Below are positions 1 to 13,489 of a stretch of 64,000 nt of DNA, one piece after another. Source of the DNA: Streptomyces capillispiralis (GTDB taxonomy: Bacteria; Actinomycetota; Actinomycetes; Streptomycetales; Streptomycetaceae); contig NZ_VIWV01000001.1 of the NCBI RefSeq assembly GCF_007829875.1, forward strand, positions 2,574,501 through 2,638,500. Direction: 5' to 3'. Positions within the stretch are counted from its first letter, which is position 1. Each line of letters starts with the position of its first letter. Both the position numbers and the translations under genes were made by a program. A model generated the notes under the pieces. That model was given only the letters and a program-made list of their open reading frames with translations. It was not told the DNA's origin and ran no database searches.

Positions 1-2929
<2,929 letters not shown>

Positions 2930-3068
2930 GTGGGCGCTCCGATCTCGGTTCTTCAGGGGCAGGAAGTCGGTGGGGGCCGGTCGTCGGCCGCCGGGCAGAG
3001 GCCGACGAGGGTTCGGGGGTCGGGGACCGCCCGGAAGCCGCGGGACGCCGGCCGTCCGGGGCAGGGCG

Positions 3069-6000
3069 TCAGAAGTCGGCCGTGAGGGACAGGTCGATCT
3101 CCTCGTCGCTCATCTGCGAGATGAGTTCCAGGAGGCGCCGCTCCACCTCGGCGGCGAGCAGCTCCACGGTGGGGTGCTCGAACAGGTCGCGTACCTGGAG
3201 CGGGCAGTCGAAGGCGGTCCGCAGACGGGCGGCGACCGCGACCGCGCGCAGGGAGTGGCCGCCCAGGGCGAAGAAGTCGTCGTGGACGCCGACCTTCGGG
3301 AGGTCGAGCACCTCGCACCAGATCTGCGCCACGACCGTCTCGGCCGGGGTGCGCGGTGCGACACCGCCGAGCGGCGCGGACGGCTCGGGCTCGGGCAGGG
3401 CGGCGGTGTCCAGCTTGCCCTGCACGGTCAGGGGCAGGGCGTCCAGGAGGACGAACGCGGACGGTACGAGGTAGTGGGGCAGACGGGCCCGGCAGTGGGA
3501 GCGCAGGGACTCCTCGGACAGTCCGTCGCCCGCGGCGTAGCCGACGAGGGCCGCCCCGCCGTTGAGGGTGCGCACCACGACGGCCGCGCCGCGCACCCCG
3601 GGGTGGGCGCGCAGCACCGCCTCCGCCTCGCCCGGTTCGACGCGGAAGCCGCGGATCTTGACCTGGTCGTCGTTGCGGCCGAGGAACTCCAGTTCCCCGT
3701 CGGGCAGCCGGCGTACGACGTCGCCGGTGCGGTAGAGGCGCCCGCCGGGCGTGCCGAACGGGTCGGGGACGAACCGCTCGGCGGTGAGGGCGGGCCGGCC
3801 GAGGTACCCGCGGGCCATCTCCGGCCCTCCGAGGACGAGTTCGCCGGGCACGCCGGCCGGTACGGGCTCGTCGAGCGGGTCGATCACGTAGGCGCGGCGG
3901 CTGCCCAGGGGCCGGCCGATGGGCACCCGGGCGGCCGGGGCCGAGGCGACGGTGTGCGCGGTGGCGGAGATCACCGTCTCGGTGGGGCCGTAGGTGTTGA
4001 CCACGGGCACGTCGGGCAGGTGGGCGAACCAGTGCGCCAGAGGGTCGGCGGGCAGCGCCTCTCCCCCGGTCACGAGCAGCCGCAGGGAGGCCAGTCGGGG
4101 GGCCAGCGTGTCCAGGCGGGCCACCAGTTCCGTCCAGTACGAGGGGGTCAGCTCCATGACCGTCACCCGCTCGGCGGCGACGTACGCGGCCAGTTCCTCC
4201 GGCGTCCAGATCTCGTCGGGGCGCACCAGCACCGTCGCCCCGGCGCTCAGCGCGGGCAGGATCTGTTCGAGCGAGGCGTCGAAGGAGGTGGAGGCGAAGG
4301 TGAGCACCCGGTCCCGCGAGGTCAGCCCGAACGTCTCGCGGGCGGTGGCGACATGGGCGTCCAGGGCGTGGTGCTCGACGCCGACGGCCTTGGGGTGGCC
4401 GGTGGAGCCGGAGGTGAAGATGACGTAGGCGAGGTCGTCGCGGCGGGGGGTGCGGCGGGGCCCGGCGGGGTCGGGGAGGACGTCGCCGACGTCGACGGTT
4501 GCCCTGCCGAGGGTGGCGGCGCGGTCCCGGGTGCGCGCGTCGCACACCAGGTGCCGCACCGCGGCCTCCTCGCACATGTACCGCATCCGCTCCTCGGGCA
4601 GCGCGGGGTCGAGCGGGACGTAGACGCCGCCCGCCCGCCATACGGCGAGCATCGCCGCCACGGACCACACGCCGCGGCCGACGCACACGCCCACGGCGTC
4701 GCCCGGGACCGTGCCCGCGCGGACCAGGGCCGCGGCCAGCCCGCCGGTGAGGGCGTCCAGGCGGGCGCGGTCGAGGACCGTGTCCCCGCAGACGACGGCC
4801 GGCGCGTGCGGCGGTCCCGCCACCTCGAACGGCGGCGCGGCCGGCGCGTCCCGTCCGGCGTCCGCGACGAGGTGCCGCCGCTCCTGGGCCGAGAGCAGGG
4901 CGGCCTCGTCGGCGCGCGCGGCGGGGTCGGCCAGCAGGGCCTGGAGGACGCGGCCGACGTGCTGGGCGAACCGGGTCGCGGTGTCCGGGTCGAACAGGTC
5001 GGCGGCGTACTCGACGTTGAGCGCGAAACGGTCCGGTGTGATCACGAAGGTGGCGGTCAGGTCGAACTTGGCCGACCCCCAGGGCAGCGCGAAGTCGGCC
5101 GCGTCGAGGCCGGGCAGGCCGGTGCCGGCCGCGGAGGACTCCTGGACGTCGACCATGGCCTGGAACAGCGGGTTGCGGGACAGGTCGCGTTCCGGGCGCA
5201 GCCGCTCCACGACCTGCTCGAACGGCACCTCCTGGTGGTCGAAGGCGCCGAGGACGACGTCGCGCACCCGGTCCACGAGGGCGCCGAAGGAGGGCCGCCC
5301 GGACAGGTCGGTGCGCAGGACGACGGTGTTGACGAAGAAGCCGATCAGCGGCTCCAGTTCGAGCCGCCCGCGGCCGGCGACGGGCGTGCCCACGCAGATG
5401 TCGCTCCGGCCGGTCCAGCGGACCAGCACCGCCTGCGCGGCGGCGAGCAGCACCATGAAGCGGGTCGCGCCGCGCTCGCGGGCGAGGGCGTCGACCCGGT
5501 CGACGAGCGCGCGGGGCAGGACGGTCTCGACCGCGCCGCCCCGGCCGGTGAAGGCGGGGGGTCTGGGCCGGTCCGTGGGCAGGTCCAGCACGGGGGCGTC
5601 CGCAAGGACCCGTTCCCAGTAGGCGAGTTGCGGTTCCAGGGCGCCGTTGTCGGCTCGCTCGCGCTGCCACACGGCGTAGTCGCCGTACTGCACGGGCAGC
5701 GGTGCCGACGGGGCGGGTCCGCCCGCCAGCCGGGCGGCGTAGTGCCGGCCGAGTTCGTCCAGCAGCACGCCCTTGGACCAGCCGTCGGTGACGGCGTGGT
5801 GGAAGGCGAGCAGGACGACGTGGTCGTCGTCGGCCAGCTCCCACACGCCGGCCCGCAGCAGCGGCGGCCGGTCGAGGTCGAAGCGGCGGGTGGCGTGCGC
5901 CGCGGCCAGGCCCCGTACGGCCTCCAGGCGGCCCCGCTCGTCGGGGGCCTGCGGTGCCCGCTCCCAGAGCAGGGGCACCGCGACCGGGTCGCACACCTGC

Positions 6001-9000
6001 TGCACGGGGCGGCCGTCGATCTCTACGAGGGCCGTGCGCAGGACCTCGTGCCGCTCGGTCAGGTCGTCCAGGGCCGCCTGCCACGCGGCACGGTCCAGGC
6101 CGCCGCGCACCCGCCAGCAGTACCGGAGCAGGTACGACTCGCCGTGGTCGGAGGTGCGGTCCAGGAACCACAGGCGTTCCTGCGCGAAGGACAGGGGCAG
6201 CGGCCGGGTGCGGTCGACGGGGACGATCTCGGCGCCGCCGGCGCGGGCGGCCGCCACCCTCGGGGCGAAACCGCGGACGGTGGGGTGCTCGAAGACGGTG
6301 CGCAGTTCGATCTCGCGGCCGAGGCGCTGGGCGATCCGGGAGACCGCCATGGTGGCGAGCAGGGAGTGGCCCCCGAGGTCGAAGAAGCCGTCGTCGATGC
6401 CGATCCGGTCCAGGCCCAGGACGTCGGCCCACACCTCGGCGACGATCCGCTCGGTCTCGTCGCGGGGCGCGGTGTACGCGGGGTCGTCGGTGGCGCGGGT
6501 GTGCGCGGGGTCGGGCAGGGCGGAGCGGTCGAGCTTGCCGGACACCCCGACCGGGAGGGCGTCCAGGACGACGAACTCCGACGGTACGGCGTAGTGCGGC
6601 AGGTAGCGGGCGCACCAGGCGCGCAGGTCGGCCCGGCCGGGCTCGGCGGTCGCGTCCGGGGCGGGTACGACGTAGGCGGTGAGGCCGCGTCCGGTCGCCC
6701 GGTCGGGACGGGCGGCGGCTGCGGCGACCAGCGGGCAGGCCCGCAGCACCGTCTCCACTTCGCCCAGTTCGATCCGGAAGCCGCGGATCTTGACCTGGTC
6801 GTCGCGGCGGCCGAGGAACTCCAGCTCGCCCGCGGGTGTCCAGCGCACGAGGTCGCCGGTGCGGTAGAGGCGGCCGCCGGGCGGCCCGTACGGGTCGGGC
6901 ACGAAGCGCTCGGCGGTCAGCGCCGGGCGTCCGAGGTAGCCGCGGGCCAGCTCCGTGCCGCCGATGAGCAGTTCGCCTGCGACGCCGACCGGGACCGGCT
7001 CGCCCTCGGCGTCGACGACGTACACGCGGCGGTCGCCCAGGGGCCGGCCGATGGGCACGGTGTCCCCCGGCGGGCCGTCGGCGTCGTGGGTGGTGGCGGT
7101 GACCGTGGTCTCGGTGGGCCCGTACGCGTTGCAGACCCGCACTCCGGGGACGGCGGCGCGCCAGGCGGCGAGGGTGTCGGCCGGGACCGCCTCCCCGCCG
7201 AGGACGAGCAACCGCAGGGAGCCCAGGGCGGCGGCCAGCCGCCGGTCGAGGGAGAGCGTCAGCTCCGACCAGTAGGTGGGCGGCACGTTGACGACGGTCA
7301 GGCCGTACCGCCGGACGATCTCCGGCACCTGCGTGGGCAGCCAGGGCTCGTCGGGCCGCATGACGACGGTGGCGCCCGAGGTGAGGGCGGGCAGCACCTG
7401 GTCGAGCGAGGCGTCGAAGGCGAAGGAGGCGAAGGCCAGCACCCGGTCCGCGGCGGTGATCCCGTAGCGCCGCCGGGCGGCGGCGACGTGCGAGGCGAGG
7501 GCGCCGTGCTCGACACCGACCGCCTTGGGTCTGCCGGTGGAGCCGGAGGTGAAGATGACGTGGGCCAGTTCGCGGGGGTGCGGACGGTGACGGGGGGCGT
7601 CCGGGGCCGGGGCGTCCGCGGCCGGGGGGAGCGCGGTGACGTCCACCGTGACCGGGGCGAGCGGTGCGGCGGCCTCGGCGGTGGCGGGTTCGGTGACCAC
7701 GCAGGCCAGCCGGGCCTCCTCGGCCATGTACCGCAGCCGCTCGGCGGGCAGTTCCGGATCGAGGGGCACGTAGGCGCCTCCCGCCCGCCAGACGCCCTCG
7801 ATGGCGGCGACCGACCACGGGCCGCGGCGCAGGAGCACGCCCACGGGGTCGCCCGCGGTGACCCCGCCGGCGCGCAGCGCGGCGGCCAGTGAGCCGGTCA
7901 TGGCGTCGAGTCCGGCGTAGCTGACGCTGTCCTCGCCGCAGCGCACCGCGGTGGCGTCGGGGTCGCCACGGAAGGTGACCGGCGGCGCCGGCTCCGCCGG
8001 ACGGTCGGGGGCCCGGTGCCAGTCGGGTCGGGGCCGGCCGCGGCCGGCGGGGCCGTCGGGCAGGGCGCGCAGCAGGTCCTGCACGGGAGTGTCGGGGTCG
8101 GTCAGGACGGCCTTGAGCAGGGCCGTGTAGGAGGCGGCGAAGGCCCGCATGGTGGCGGCGTCGAAGAGCGCGGTGGCGTACTGGAGGACGGCGGCGACGC
8201 TGCCGTCGGTCCGCAGGGTCAGGTCCAGGAAGACGTCCAGCGGGGTCTCGGCGAGCGGCGGCTCGACCAGCGCCACTTCGAGGCCGGGCATCCGCACCGG
8301 CCGGATCGGCGTGTTGAGCAGGGTGAACGAGGCCTGGGCGAGCGGGTGGCGGGACAGGTCCCGGGAGCCGCCGAGGGCACCGACGACGTGGTCGAAGGGG
8401 GCCTCGGCGTGGGCGAGGTCCACCGGCACGCGACCGTGCGCCCGGTCCAGCAGGGCGCCGAAGCCGGGCCTGCCGGTCAGGTCGGCGCGGAGCACGACGG
8501 TGTTGACGAGGGGGCCGATGAGCGTGTTGGCGCCGGGCCGGGCCCGGTCGGCGAGCGTGCTGCACACGGCGACGTCGGTACGGCCCGCCCAGTGTCCGAG
8601 GAGCGCCTGGTAGGCGGTGAGCAGCAGCGTGTACCGGGTGACGCGCCGGGAGCGGGCGAGGGCGTCGAGCGCGGTGACCAGGCCGGCCGGCAGGTCGAAG
8701 CGGATCACGTCGCCGGAGCCGTCCCAGACCCGCGGACGCGGCCGGTCGGTGGGCAGGTCGAGCGGGGTGAGGCCGCGCAGCCGTTCGCGCCAGTGCCCGA
8801 GGAGTCGCTCCAGCCGTTCGCCGCGCAGCCGTTCGGACTGGGCGCGGGCGAGGTCGGCGTGGCGCAGGGCGGGCGGGGCCACCGGCTCGCTCCGGTAGCC
8901 GGCGGCGAGTTCGTCCAGCAGGACGCCCCACGACCAGCCGTCCACGGCGATGTGGTGCACCTCGACGAGCAGCAGGTGCTCATCGGGCGCGACGCGGGCG

Positions 9001-9374
9001 AGCACGGCCCGCACCGGGTGCTGCGCCGACAGGTCGACGGGGCGTCCGAGACGGCGCGCGAACAGGTCGTCGGGCCCGTCCGCCTCGATCCGCTCCAGTG
9101 CGAGGCCCGCGGGCGGGTCGATTACGGGGACCGGCTCGCCGCCGACGGCGCGGAACCGGGTGCGCAGCACCTCGTGCCGCGCCACGATCCCGGACAGCGA
9201 CCGTTCCAGCCGGTCCGCGTCCAGCGGGCCCCGCAGCCGCAGGACCAGCGGAAGCATGGATCCGGTGGAAGAACCGGCCAACTGGTCCAGGAACCACAGG
9301 CGGCGCTGCGCGAAGGATGCCGTGTCGAGGGCGACGTCGTTCGGAGCCTTGTCGTGGGCCGGTCCTGCTGTCAC
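3069..9374 (-). CDS. Dimodular non-ribosomal peptide synthetase, C-A-T-C-A-T
   Basis: The 2101-residue protein has two complete modules. The first condensation domain has HHIAVDG at 140-146. A1 spans about 480-955, with the FTSGSTG loop near 607 and GKLDRS near 945. The first carrier serine is Ser1004 (LGGHSLL). The second condensation domain has HHAVTDG at 1192-1198. A2 spans about 1530-1995 and the second carrier serine is Ser2041. There is no epimerase, methyltransferase or thioesterase domain. The pocket codes read D-A-D-N-V-G-A-V-T (A1) and D-A-E-E-V-G-T-I-S (A2), neither of which I can match. The acidic residues at pocket positions 239 and 278 of A2 would favour a basic side chain (inference). 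An N-terminal condensation domain implies an upstream donor or a starter acyl group. GTG at 9374 follows GGAGG with 6-nt spacing; the frame stays open upstream to 9647 without a comparable ribosome site. Confidence 0.95.
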   Translation of the reverse strand: MTAGPAHDKAPNDVALDTASFAQRRLWFLDQLAGSSTGSMLPLVLRLRGPLDADRLERSLSGIVARHEVLRTRFRAVGGEPVPVIDPPAGLALERIEADGPDDLFARRLGRPVDLSAQHPVRAVLARVAPDEHLLLVEVHHIAVDGWSWGVLLDELAAGYRSEPVAPPALRHADLARAQSERLRGERLERLLGHWRERLRGLTPLDLPTDRPRPRVWDGSGDVIRFDLPAGLVTALDALARSRRVTRYTLLLTAYQALLGHWAGRTDVAVCSTLADRARPGANTLIGPLVNTVVLRADLTGRPGFGALLDRAHGRVPVDLAHAEAPFDHVVGALGGSRDLSRHPLAQASFTLLNTPIRPVRMPGLEVALVEPPLAETPLDVFLDLTLRTDGSVAAVLQYATALFDAATMRAFAASYTALLKAVLTDPDTPVQDLLRALPDGPAGRGRPRPDWHRAPDRPAEPAPPVTFRGDPDATAVRCGEDSVSYAGLDAMTGSLAAALRAGGVTAGDPVGVLLRRGPWSVAAIEGVWRAGGAYVPLDPELPAERLRYMAEEARLACVVTEPATAEAAAPLAPVTVDVTALPPAADAPAPDAPRHRPHPRELAHVIFTSGSTGRPKAVGVEHGALASHVAAARRRYGITAADRVLAFASFAFDASLDQVLPALTSGATVVMRPDEPWLPTQVPEIVRRYGLTVVNVPPTYWSELTLSLDRRLAAALGSLRLLVLGGEAVPADTLAAWRAAVPGVRVCNAYGPTETTVTATTHDADGPPGDTVPIGRPLGDRRVYVVDAEGEPVPVGVAGELLIGGTELARGYLGRPALTAERFVPDPYGPPGGRLYRTGDLVRWTPAGELEFLGRRDDQVKIRGFRIELGEVETVLRACPLVAAAAARPDRATGRGLTAYVVPAPDATAEPGRADLRAWCARYLPHYAVPSEFVVLDALPVGVSGKLDRSALPDPAHTRATDDPAYTAPRDETERIVAEVWADVLGLDRIGIDDGFFDLGGHSLLATMAVSRIAQRLGREIELRTVFEHPTVRGFAPRVAAARAGGAEIVPVDRTRPLPLSFAQERLWFLDRTSDHGESYLLRYCWRVRGGLDRAAWQAALDDLTERHEVLRTALVEIDGRPVQQVCDPVAVPLLWERAPQAPDERGRLEAVRGLAAAHATRRFDLDRPPLLRAGVWELADDDHVVLLAFHHAVTDGWSKGVLLDELGRHYAARLAGGPAPSAPLPVQYGDYAVWQRERADNGALEPQLAYWERVLADAPVLDLPTDRPRPPAFTGRGGAVETVLPRALVDRVDALARERGATRFMVLLAAAQAVLVRWTGRSDICVGTPVAGRGRLELEPLIGFFVNTVVLRTDLSGRPSFGALVDRVRDVVLGAFDHQEVPFEQVVERLRPERDLSRNPLFQAMVDVQESSAAGTGLPGLDAADFALPWGSAKFDLTATFVITPDRFALNVEYAADLFDPDTATRFAQHVGRVLQALLADPAARADEAALLSAQERRHLVADAGRDAPAAPPFEVAGPPHAPAVVCGDTVLDRARLDALTGGLAAALVRAGTVPGDAVGVCVGRGVWSVAAMLAVWRAGGVYVPLDPALPEERMRYMCEEAAVRHLVCDARTRDRAATLGRATVDVGDVLPDPAGPRRTPRRDDLAYVIFTSGSTGHPKAVGVEHHALDAHVATARETFGLTSRDRVLTFASTSFDASLEQILPALSAGATVLVRPDEIWTPEELAAYVAAERVTVMELTPSYWTELVARLDTLAPRLASLRLLVTGGEALPADPLAHWFAHLPDVPVVNTYGPTETVISATAHTVASAPAARVPIGRPLGSRRAYVIDPLDEPVPAGVPGELVLGGPEMARGYLGRPALTAERFVPDPFGTPGGRLYRTGDVVRRLPDGELEFLGRNDDQVKIRGFRVEPGEAEAVLRAHPGVRGAAVVVRTLNGGAALVGYAAGDGLSEESLRSHCRARLPHYLVPSAFVLLDALPLTVQGKLDTAALPEPEPSAPLGGVAPRTPAETVVAQIWCEVLDLPKVGVHDDFFALGGHSLRAVAVAARLRTAFDCPLQVRDLFEHPTVELLAAEVERRLLELISQMSDEEIDLSLTADF

Positions 9375-9818
9375 TGTGAGCCTCCAAGCGGTGTTTTGCA
9401 GCAGACTGCCGCTGGTGGCCCGGAGCCCCATAGGGAAGAAGACGCAGCACCGCGCGCAGAGCCGGCCGCCGTCGTGGACGCGGGCGCGGAGGCGGACGCG
9501 GGATCCGGTGTCCGGGGGCGGACCGGGGGCACCGGGACACGTCGTCGTTCCGCTCGCCGTCACCCCACCCGCGGCGGTCGGCGTCACCGGCCGGGCCGCG
9601 CGGCCCGGCCGTCCCGAGCCGGCGACGCGGCGGCGAGGACGGTCCACCGACGCGTCGGAGCGGCGAGGACGGTCCCACCGGCACGACGGCGGACCTGCCG
9701 GACGGTGCCGCCGGCGGGCGAGGAGGCGTCGCGCGCCGGCCGGGCCGGGCCCGGGAGCAGGACCGCGGGTGACCAGGGGACCCGGCGCGCGGGAGGCCGC
9801 CGCCGGGTCCCGCGCGGG
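9375..9818. other. 444-bp gene-free spacer upstream of the NRPS operon
   Basis: This very GC-rich spacer lies between the dioxygenase stop and the NRPS start, both on the minus strand. Open frames here lack protein-like composition. I see only the NRPS ribosome site at its left end and no convincing promoter hexamers or palindrome. The NRPS promoter presumably lies here. The size argues that the dioxygenase and NRPS are separate transcription units. Confidence 0.6.
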
Positions 9819-10703
9819 TCAGCCGGCGACGGTGGCGGGGCCGACGGGAAGGTCCCCGCGCAGCGTGATGCGGTGCATGACGCGGTGCTGGTCGCCGTAG
9901 TCGCGGTTGGCGTAGTGGGCGGTGCCGCGGTTGTCCCACAGGGCGACGTCACCCGGCTGCCAGCGGTGTCGCACGACGTGCTCGGGCTTGGTGAGGTGGG
10001 CGTACAGGATGTCGAGGATGCCCCGGCTCTCGTACTCCGAGACGCCCACGATGTGCGAGGTGAAGCCGGGGTTCACGAACAGGCCCTTGCGGCCGCTCTC
10101 GGGGTGCACCCGCACCACCGGATGCTCCACCGGCGCCAGCCGGGTGAACACCTCGCCCTCCCACAGGTTGCCGCGGCCCTGCCGGCGCTGGGCCAGGTAG
10201 TAGCCGAACTCGCGGGCGCCGTCGTGGACGGCGGTCAGCGTGTCGACGTACGCCCGCAGGCCCGGCGACAGCGACTCGTAGGCGAGCTGGCTGTCGGCCC
10301 AGTTGGTGTCGCCGCCGCTGGGCGGCAGCACCACGGCCCGCAGCACGGAGATCGCCGGAGGCCGGTGCACGAACGTCACGTCCGTGTGCCACACGTCGGC
10401 GAACCCGTTGTCCTGGCTGTCCAGGGAATACACCTCGGGTGCCACGTCACCGGAGTCGTGGACGGGGTGCCCGACGGTGACCTCGCCCAGGCGCCTGCCG
10501 AAGTCGATCTGCGCGGTGTCGTCGAGGCCGTGCTGGCCGCGTACGAACAGCACCTTGTACCTGACGAGTGCCTCGCGCAGGGCGAGGACCTGGTCGTCGT
10601 CGAGGCGGCCGAGGTCGATGCCGTGGACCTCGGCGCCGAAGTGGGGGCCGAGTTCGACGACCGGAAGCGACGCCGGGACGGCCCGCTCGCTGAGGATGCT
10701 CAC
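9819..10703 (-). CDS. TauD/TfdA-family Fe(II)/2-oxoglutarate dioxygenase
   Basis: The 294-residue length is typical for the taurine/alkylsulfatase dioxygenase family. These enzymes use Fe(II), O2 and 2-oxoglutarate to hydroxylate a substrate, often releasing sulfite or sulfate. Metal ligands are visible as H106-x-D108 in WHTDVTF and probably H277 in VMHRITLRG, with the 2-oxoglutarate-binding Arg just after. GTG at 10703 has AAAGGA about 7 nt upstream. The gene begins 28 bp after a truncated ATPase of the sulfonate/taurine importer type on the same strand. Its likely original job is therefore cleavage of an imported organosulfonate or sulfate ester. Because the importer is broken and an NRPS lies downstream, a peptide-tailoring role cannot be excluded. 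Confidence 0.9.
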   Translation of the reverse strand: MSILSERAVPASLPVVELGPHFGAEVHGIDLGRLDDDQVLALREALVRYKVLFVRGQHGLDDTAQIDFGRRLGEVTVGHPVHDSGDVAPEVYSLDSQDNGFADVWHTDVTFVHRPPAISVLRAVVLPPSGGDTNWADSQLAYESLSPGLRAYVDTLTAVHDGAREFGYYLAQRRQGRGNLWEGEVFTRLAPVEHPVVRVHPESGRKGLFVNPGFTSHIVGVSEYESRGILDILYAHLTKPEHVVRHRWQPGDVALWDNRGTAHYANRDYGDQHRVMHRITLRGDLPVGPATVAG

Positions 10704-10731
10704 CTGTGTGTCCTTTCGTGTGATGGGGGGA

Positions 10732-11364
10732 TCAGGCCGCCGCGGCGGCCTTGACGGTGTGGGAGACCTGTGTGCGCAGCTCCGCGAACTCGCGGGAGCG
10801 CCGCAGTTCCTCCGCGTCGATGTCGCCGCGGGGCAGGGTGATCGGCAGGTCCAGGGCCACGGTTCCCGGGCTCCTGGTCAGCACGACGATGCGGGAGCCG
10901 AGGAAGACCGCCTCCTCCGCCGAGTGGGTCACGAACACCGTGGTCCGTCCGGTCAGGTCGGTCACCCTGCGGACGTCTTCCTGGAGCCGCTCCCGGGTCA
11001 GCGCGTCCAGCGCCGCGAACGGCTCGTCGAGGAGGAGGAGCGGTTTCTCGGCGGCGAGCGCCCGGGCGATGGCGACGCGCTGCTGCTGGCCGCCGGAGAT
11101 CTCCCAGACGCGCCGCTCCCCGGTGCCTTCGAGGCCGACCCGGGCCAGCACCTCCGCGCGGCGCTCGGGCCACTGCGAGCGGGGCACCCCCGCGTACCGC
11201 AGCGCCAGGTCGATGTTGCCGCGCACGGTCCGCCACGGGAACAGCCGCGGCGTCTGGAACACCACACCGGCCGCCTCACCGGGGCGCGGCTCGGCGCCGG
11301 AGACCCGCACCGAGCCGTCGGTGGGCCGTTCGAACCCGGCGATCAGCCTCAACAGGGTGCTCTT
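10732..11364 (-). pseudogene. ABC importer ATPase (SsuB/TauB-like), N-terminus missing
   Basis: The remaining 210 residues read as a nitrate/sulfonate/taurine-type importer ATPase. They contain the Q-loop region (VVFQTPRLFPW), the signature EISGGQQQR, Walker B LLLLDEPFAALD and the H-loop VTHSAEEA. The homologous part begins abruptly at KSTLLRLIAGF, in the middle of Walker A. The residues just before it (Cys-Cys-Cys-Ser) do not supply the expected G-x-G, and the usual 35-40 N-terminal residues are absent. Immediately upstream, in another frame, is the start of a permease. This is best explained by one deletion that removed most of the permease and the start of the ATPase. It is unlikely to be functional. 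Confidence 0.8.
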
Positions 11365-11365
11365 G

Positions 11366-11503
11366 GAACAGCAGCAACGAGCCCAAGGGCAGGGCGACTT
11401 GGCGCACGTGCGCCCCTGCCCTCCCCGCCGGGAAGCGGCGTTCGGGCGGTACGGCGGCTGCCGGCGGCGTACCGGGCGCGAGCGGACGGGACGTTGTGGA
11501 CAT
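11366..11503 (-). pseudogene. ABC importer permease, N-terminal fragment (46 codons)
   Basis: ATG at 11503 has a strong ribosome site (GGAGGA, 5-6 nt spacing). It opens a frame with a polar N-terminus of about 38 residues followed by LPLGSLLLF, the usual beginning of the first membrane helix in SsuC/TauC-type permeases. The frame then enters ATPase sequence out of phase and stops at 11276 after 75 codons. The rest of the permease is absent. The family assignment rests on the short hydrophobic start, its position and the ATPase remnant, so it is an inference. Confidence 0.6.
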
Positions 11504-12261
11504 GGGCGTCCTCCATGGGGCGCCGGGACATGAGCGGCCGCCGTCGACCGACAGGGGTGGCCTGTCCCGAGCGGGAAGTGGTGCTGGACTCAGCGGAGGG
11601 AGCGCCCTGCGGCCAGGGCGCGCGAACGGCCCCCGCCGGGTGGCATCACCGGACGACGGGGCGCGTCAGAAGAGCTGGATCAACAACAGCACGAGCCCGC
11701 GCGTCGGCACAGGTCGATGACCAGGCGTCGCACCAAGGGCTCGGAATGCATGGCCCAGTTGTACAGCAGCCCCGGCTCCGCACCAAGAGGAGTCCACTCA
11801 TTGGAACGGAGTGTCCAGCGCGGGGTGTCCAGCGGCGCCACCGCGGGCAAGGCGGCCGCGACGACCACCAGTTCGCCGCCGCCCGCGGCTGACGCACGGC
11901 CAGCCGCGCCCGTGGGTGAAGGCGGCGCAGGGACGGGCCATGGCCGGAGGGAAGCAGGGAGCAGGTCCAGGACGGCAGCCTCGTCGCGGCCGCGGTCCGT
12001 TCCGAGGAGGCCGGCCGGACGGCGGAGCCCGGTCGCCTCCGGGGTCCGGGGTGGCGTCCGGTTCGGCGGACCCGCGGGGCCGGGAGAAGGTGTCGCGGAC
12101 CGGGTGGGAGCCGTGGGCGCAGGCACCGGCGTGGACGGGGTCCCGCAGCGTGCGCCGCTTCTCGACGGGGCCGGTGGCGCGGCCGGACTCGGTCCGGCGG
12201 CCACCCGGCCCCTGACCTTCGCGTGCGCGAAGTGCCGGAACCAGGGTGGCCCTGTGTGGCC
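11504..12261. other. 758-bp gene-poor region between the importer remnant and pfkA
   Basis: No frame on either strand has recognisable protein features. The longest ones are Pro/Ala/Arg/Gly-rich read-through of GC-rich DNA. A binding-protein gene would be expected upstream of the permease in an intact sulfonate operon, but I cannot recognise one. The stretch probably marks the border between the conserved chromosome (pfkA side) and the accessory locus. I see no inverted terminal repeats, transposase or tRNA. Confidence 0.5.
12217..12232 (-). terminator. Weak hairpin downstream of pfkA
   Basis: A perfect 7-bp inverted repeat (CTTCGCG and CGCGAAG, 2-nt centre) lies 30 bp past the pfkA stop codon. 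It has no U-run, as is common for Streptomyces terminators. Assignment is by position only. Confidence 0.3.
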
Positions 12262-13287
12262 CTAGAAGACCGACTCCGCCTCGTCCATCCGGTCCTTCGG
12301 GACCGTCTTCAGCTCGGTGACCGCCTCCGCCAGCGGCACCATCACGATGTCCGTGCCGCGCAGCGAAGTCATCCTGCCGAACTCGCCCCGGTGCGCCGCC
12401 TCCACCGCGTGCCAGCCGAAGCGGGTGGCGAGGACGCGGTCGTACGCGGTCGGCACACCGCCGCGCTGGACGTGGCCGAGGATGACCGGCTTGGACTCCT
12501 TGCCGAGCCGTCGCTCCAGCTCGTACGCCAGGGCCGTACCGATGCCCTGGAAGCGCTCGTGGCCGAACTTGTCGATCTCGCCCTTGCCGTAGTCCATGGT
12601 GCCGTCGGCCGGGTGCGCGCCCTCGGCGACGCAGATGACCGCGAACTTCTTGCCGCGGGCGAAGCGCTCCTCGACCATCTTGACCAGCTGGGCCGGGTCG
12701 AAGGGACGCTCGGGCAGGCAGATGCCGTGGGCGCCGGCGGCCATGCCGGACTCCAGGGCGATCCAGCCCGCGTGCCGGCCCATGACCTCGACGACCATCA
12801 CCCGCTGGTGGGACTCGGCGGTGGTCTTCAGCCGGTCCATCGCCTCCGTGGCGACACCGACGGCGGTGTCGAAGCCGAAGGTGCGGTCGGTGGAGGAGAT
12901 GTCGTTGTCGATCGTCTTCGGGACGCCGACCACCGGCAGACCCGCGTCGGAGAGCATCCGCGCCGCGGTCAGCGTGCCCTCGCCGCCGATCGGGATCAGC
13001 GCGTCGATGCCGAAGTCGCGGATCATGTCGGAGGCGTTCTCGCAGGCCTCGCGGAGGCGGTCGCGCTCCAGCCGGGAGGAGCCGAGTATGGTGCCGCCGC
13101 GGGCCAGGATGCCGCTGACCGCGTTGAGGTCGAGCGGCCGGTAGCGGCCGTCCAGCAGGCCGGAGTAGCCGTCCTCGAAGCCGATGACCTCGTCGCCGTA
13201 GTTGTCGACCGCCCGGTGCACGACCGACCGGATCACTGCGTTCAGCCCGGGGCAGTCGCCGCCTGCGGTGAGCACTCCTATACGCAT
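12262..13287 (-). CDS. pfkA: 6-phosphofructokinase
   Basis: This enzyme phosphorylates fructose 6-phosphate to fructose 1,6-bisphosphate, the committing step of glycolysis. The 341 residues show the phosphoryl-donor loop TAGGDCPGLNAVIR at the N-terminus, GGEGTL, the catalytic loop PKTIDNDI, the sugar-binding MGRHAGWIA, and HVQRGG near the end. The glycine in GGEGT, where pyrophosphate-using enzymes have Asp, points to ATP as donor. The Lys in PKTIDND is typical of the mixed group III family, so donor use is not fully settled by sequence. It corresponds by context to S. coelicolor PfkA2 (SCO5426, from memory). It is transcribed divergently from pta with 202 bp between them. Confidence 0.96.
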   Translation of the reverse strand: MRIGVLTAGGDCPGLNAVIRSVVHRAVDNYGDEVIGFEDGYSGLLDGRYRPLDLNAVSGILARGGTILGSSRLERDRLREACENASDMIRDFGIDALIPIGGEGTLTAARMLSDAGLPVVGVPKTIDNDISSTDRTFGFDTAVGVATEAMDRLKTTAESHQRVMVVEVMGRHAGWIALESGMAAGAHGICLPERPFDPAQLVKMVEERFARGKKFAVICVAEGAHPADGTMDYGKGEIDKFGHERFQGIGTALAYELERRLGKESKPVILGHVQRGGVPTAYDRVLATRFGWHAVEAAHRGEFGRMTSLRGTDIVMVPLAEAVTELKTVPKDRMDEAESVF

Positions 13288-13401
13288 CGTGCCGTGTCTC
13301 CTGGTCGCTGTCGATACCGGTGAGCCAGTCCCGATTGTTTCACGTCCCCCCGGGCACCGCCGACGCCGGACGAGCGGGCGCCCTAGCCAGCTCCGGAGGT
13401 A

Positions 13402-13430
13402 TTGTCAAGGGGGATCTGCTCACCTAGGTG
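13402..13430 (+). promoter_or_regulatory. Candidate pta promoter with a 10-bp palindrome
   Basis: TTGTCA (13402-13407) is followed after 17 bp by TAGGTG (13425-13430), a plausible actinobacterial -35/-10 pair. The -10 lies in a perfect palindrome, CACCTAGGTG (13421-13430), which could be an operator. No factor is known to me. Confidence 0.4.
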
Positions 13431-13489
13431 GGCGATTTTTGTGGCCCCGACGAAGCCTCTTGCGGCCCCCGACGAAACGGAGAGCGCGC

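Noticed and set aside
9375..9647. Upstream extension of the dimodular NRPS to 9647
   Set aside because: The extra 91 residues are Arg/Pro/Gly-rich and unrelated to condensation domains. GTG 9374 has a strong ribosome site.
11680..12265. Possible small proteins in the gap left of pfkA
   Set aside because: Both strands read as Pro/Ala/Gly/Arg-rich low complexity with no ribosome site or homology that I recognise.
12262..13287. Pyrophosphate-dependent phosphofructokinase
   Set aside because: The donor loop is GGEGT, with Gly where pyrophosphate enzymes carry Asp. ATP is favoured although the group III type leaves some doubt.
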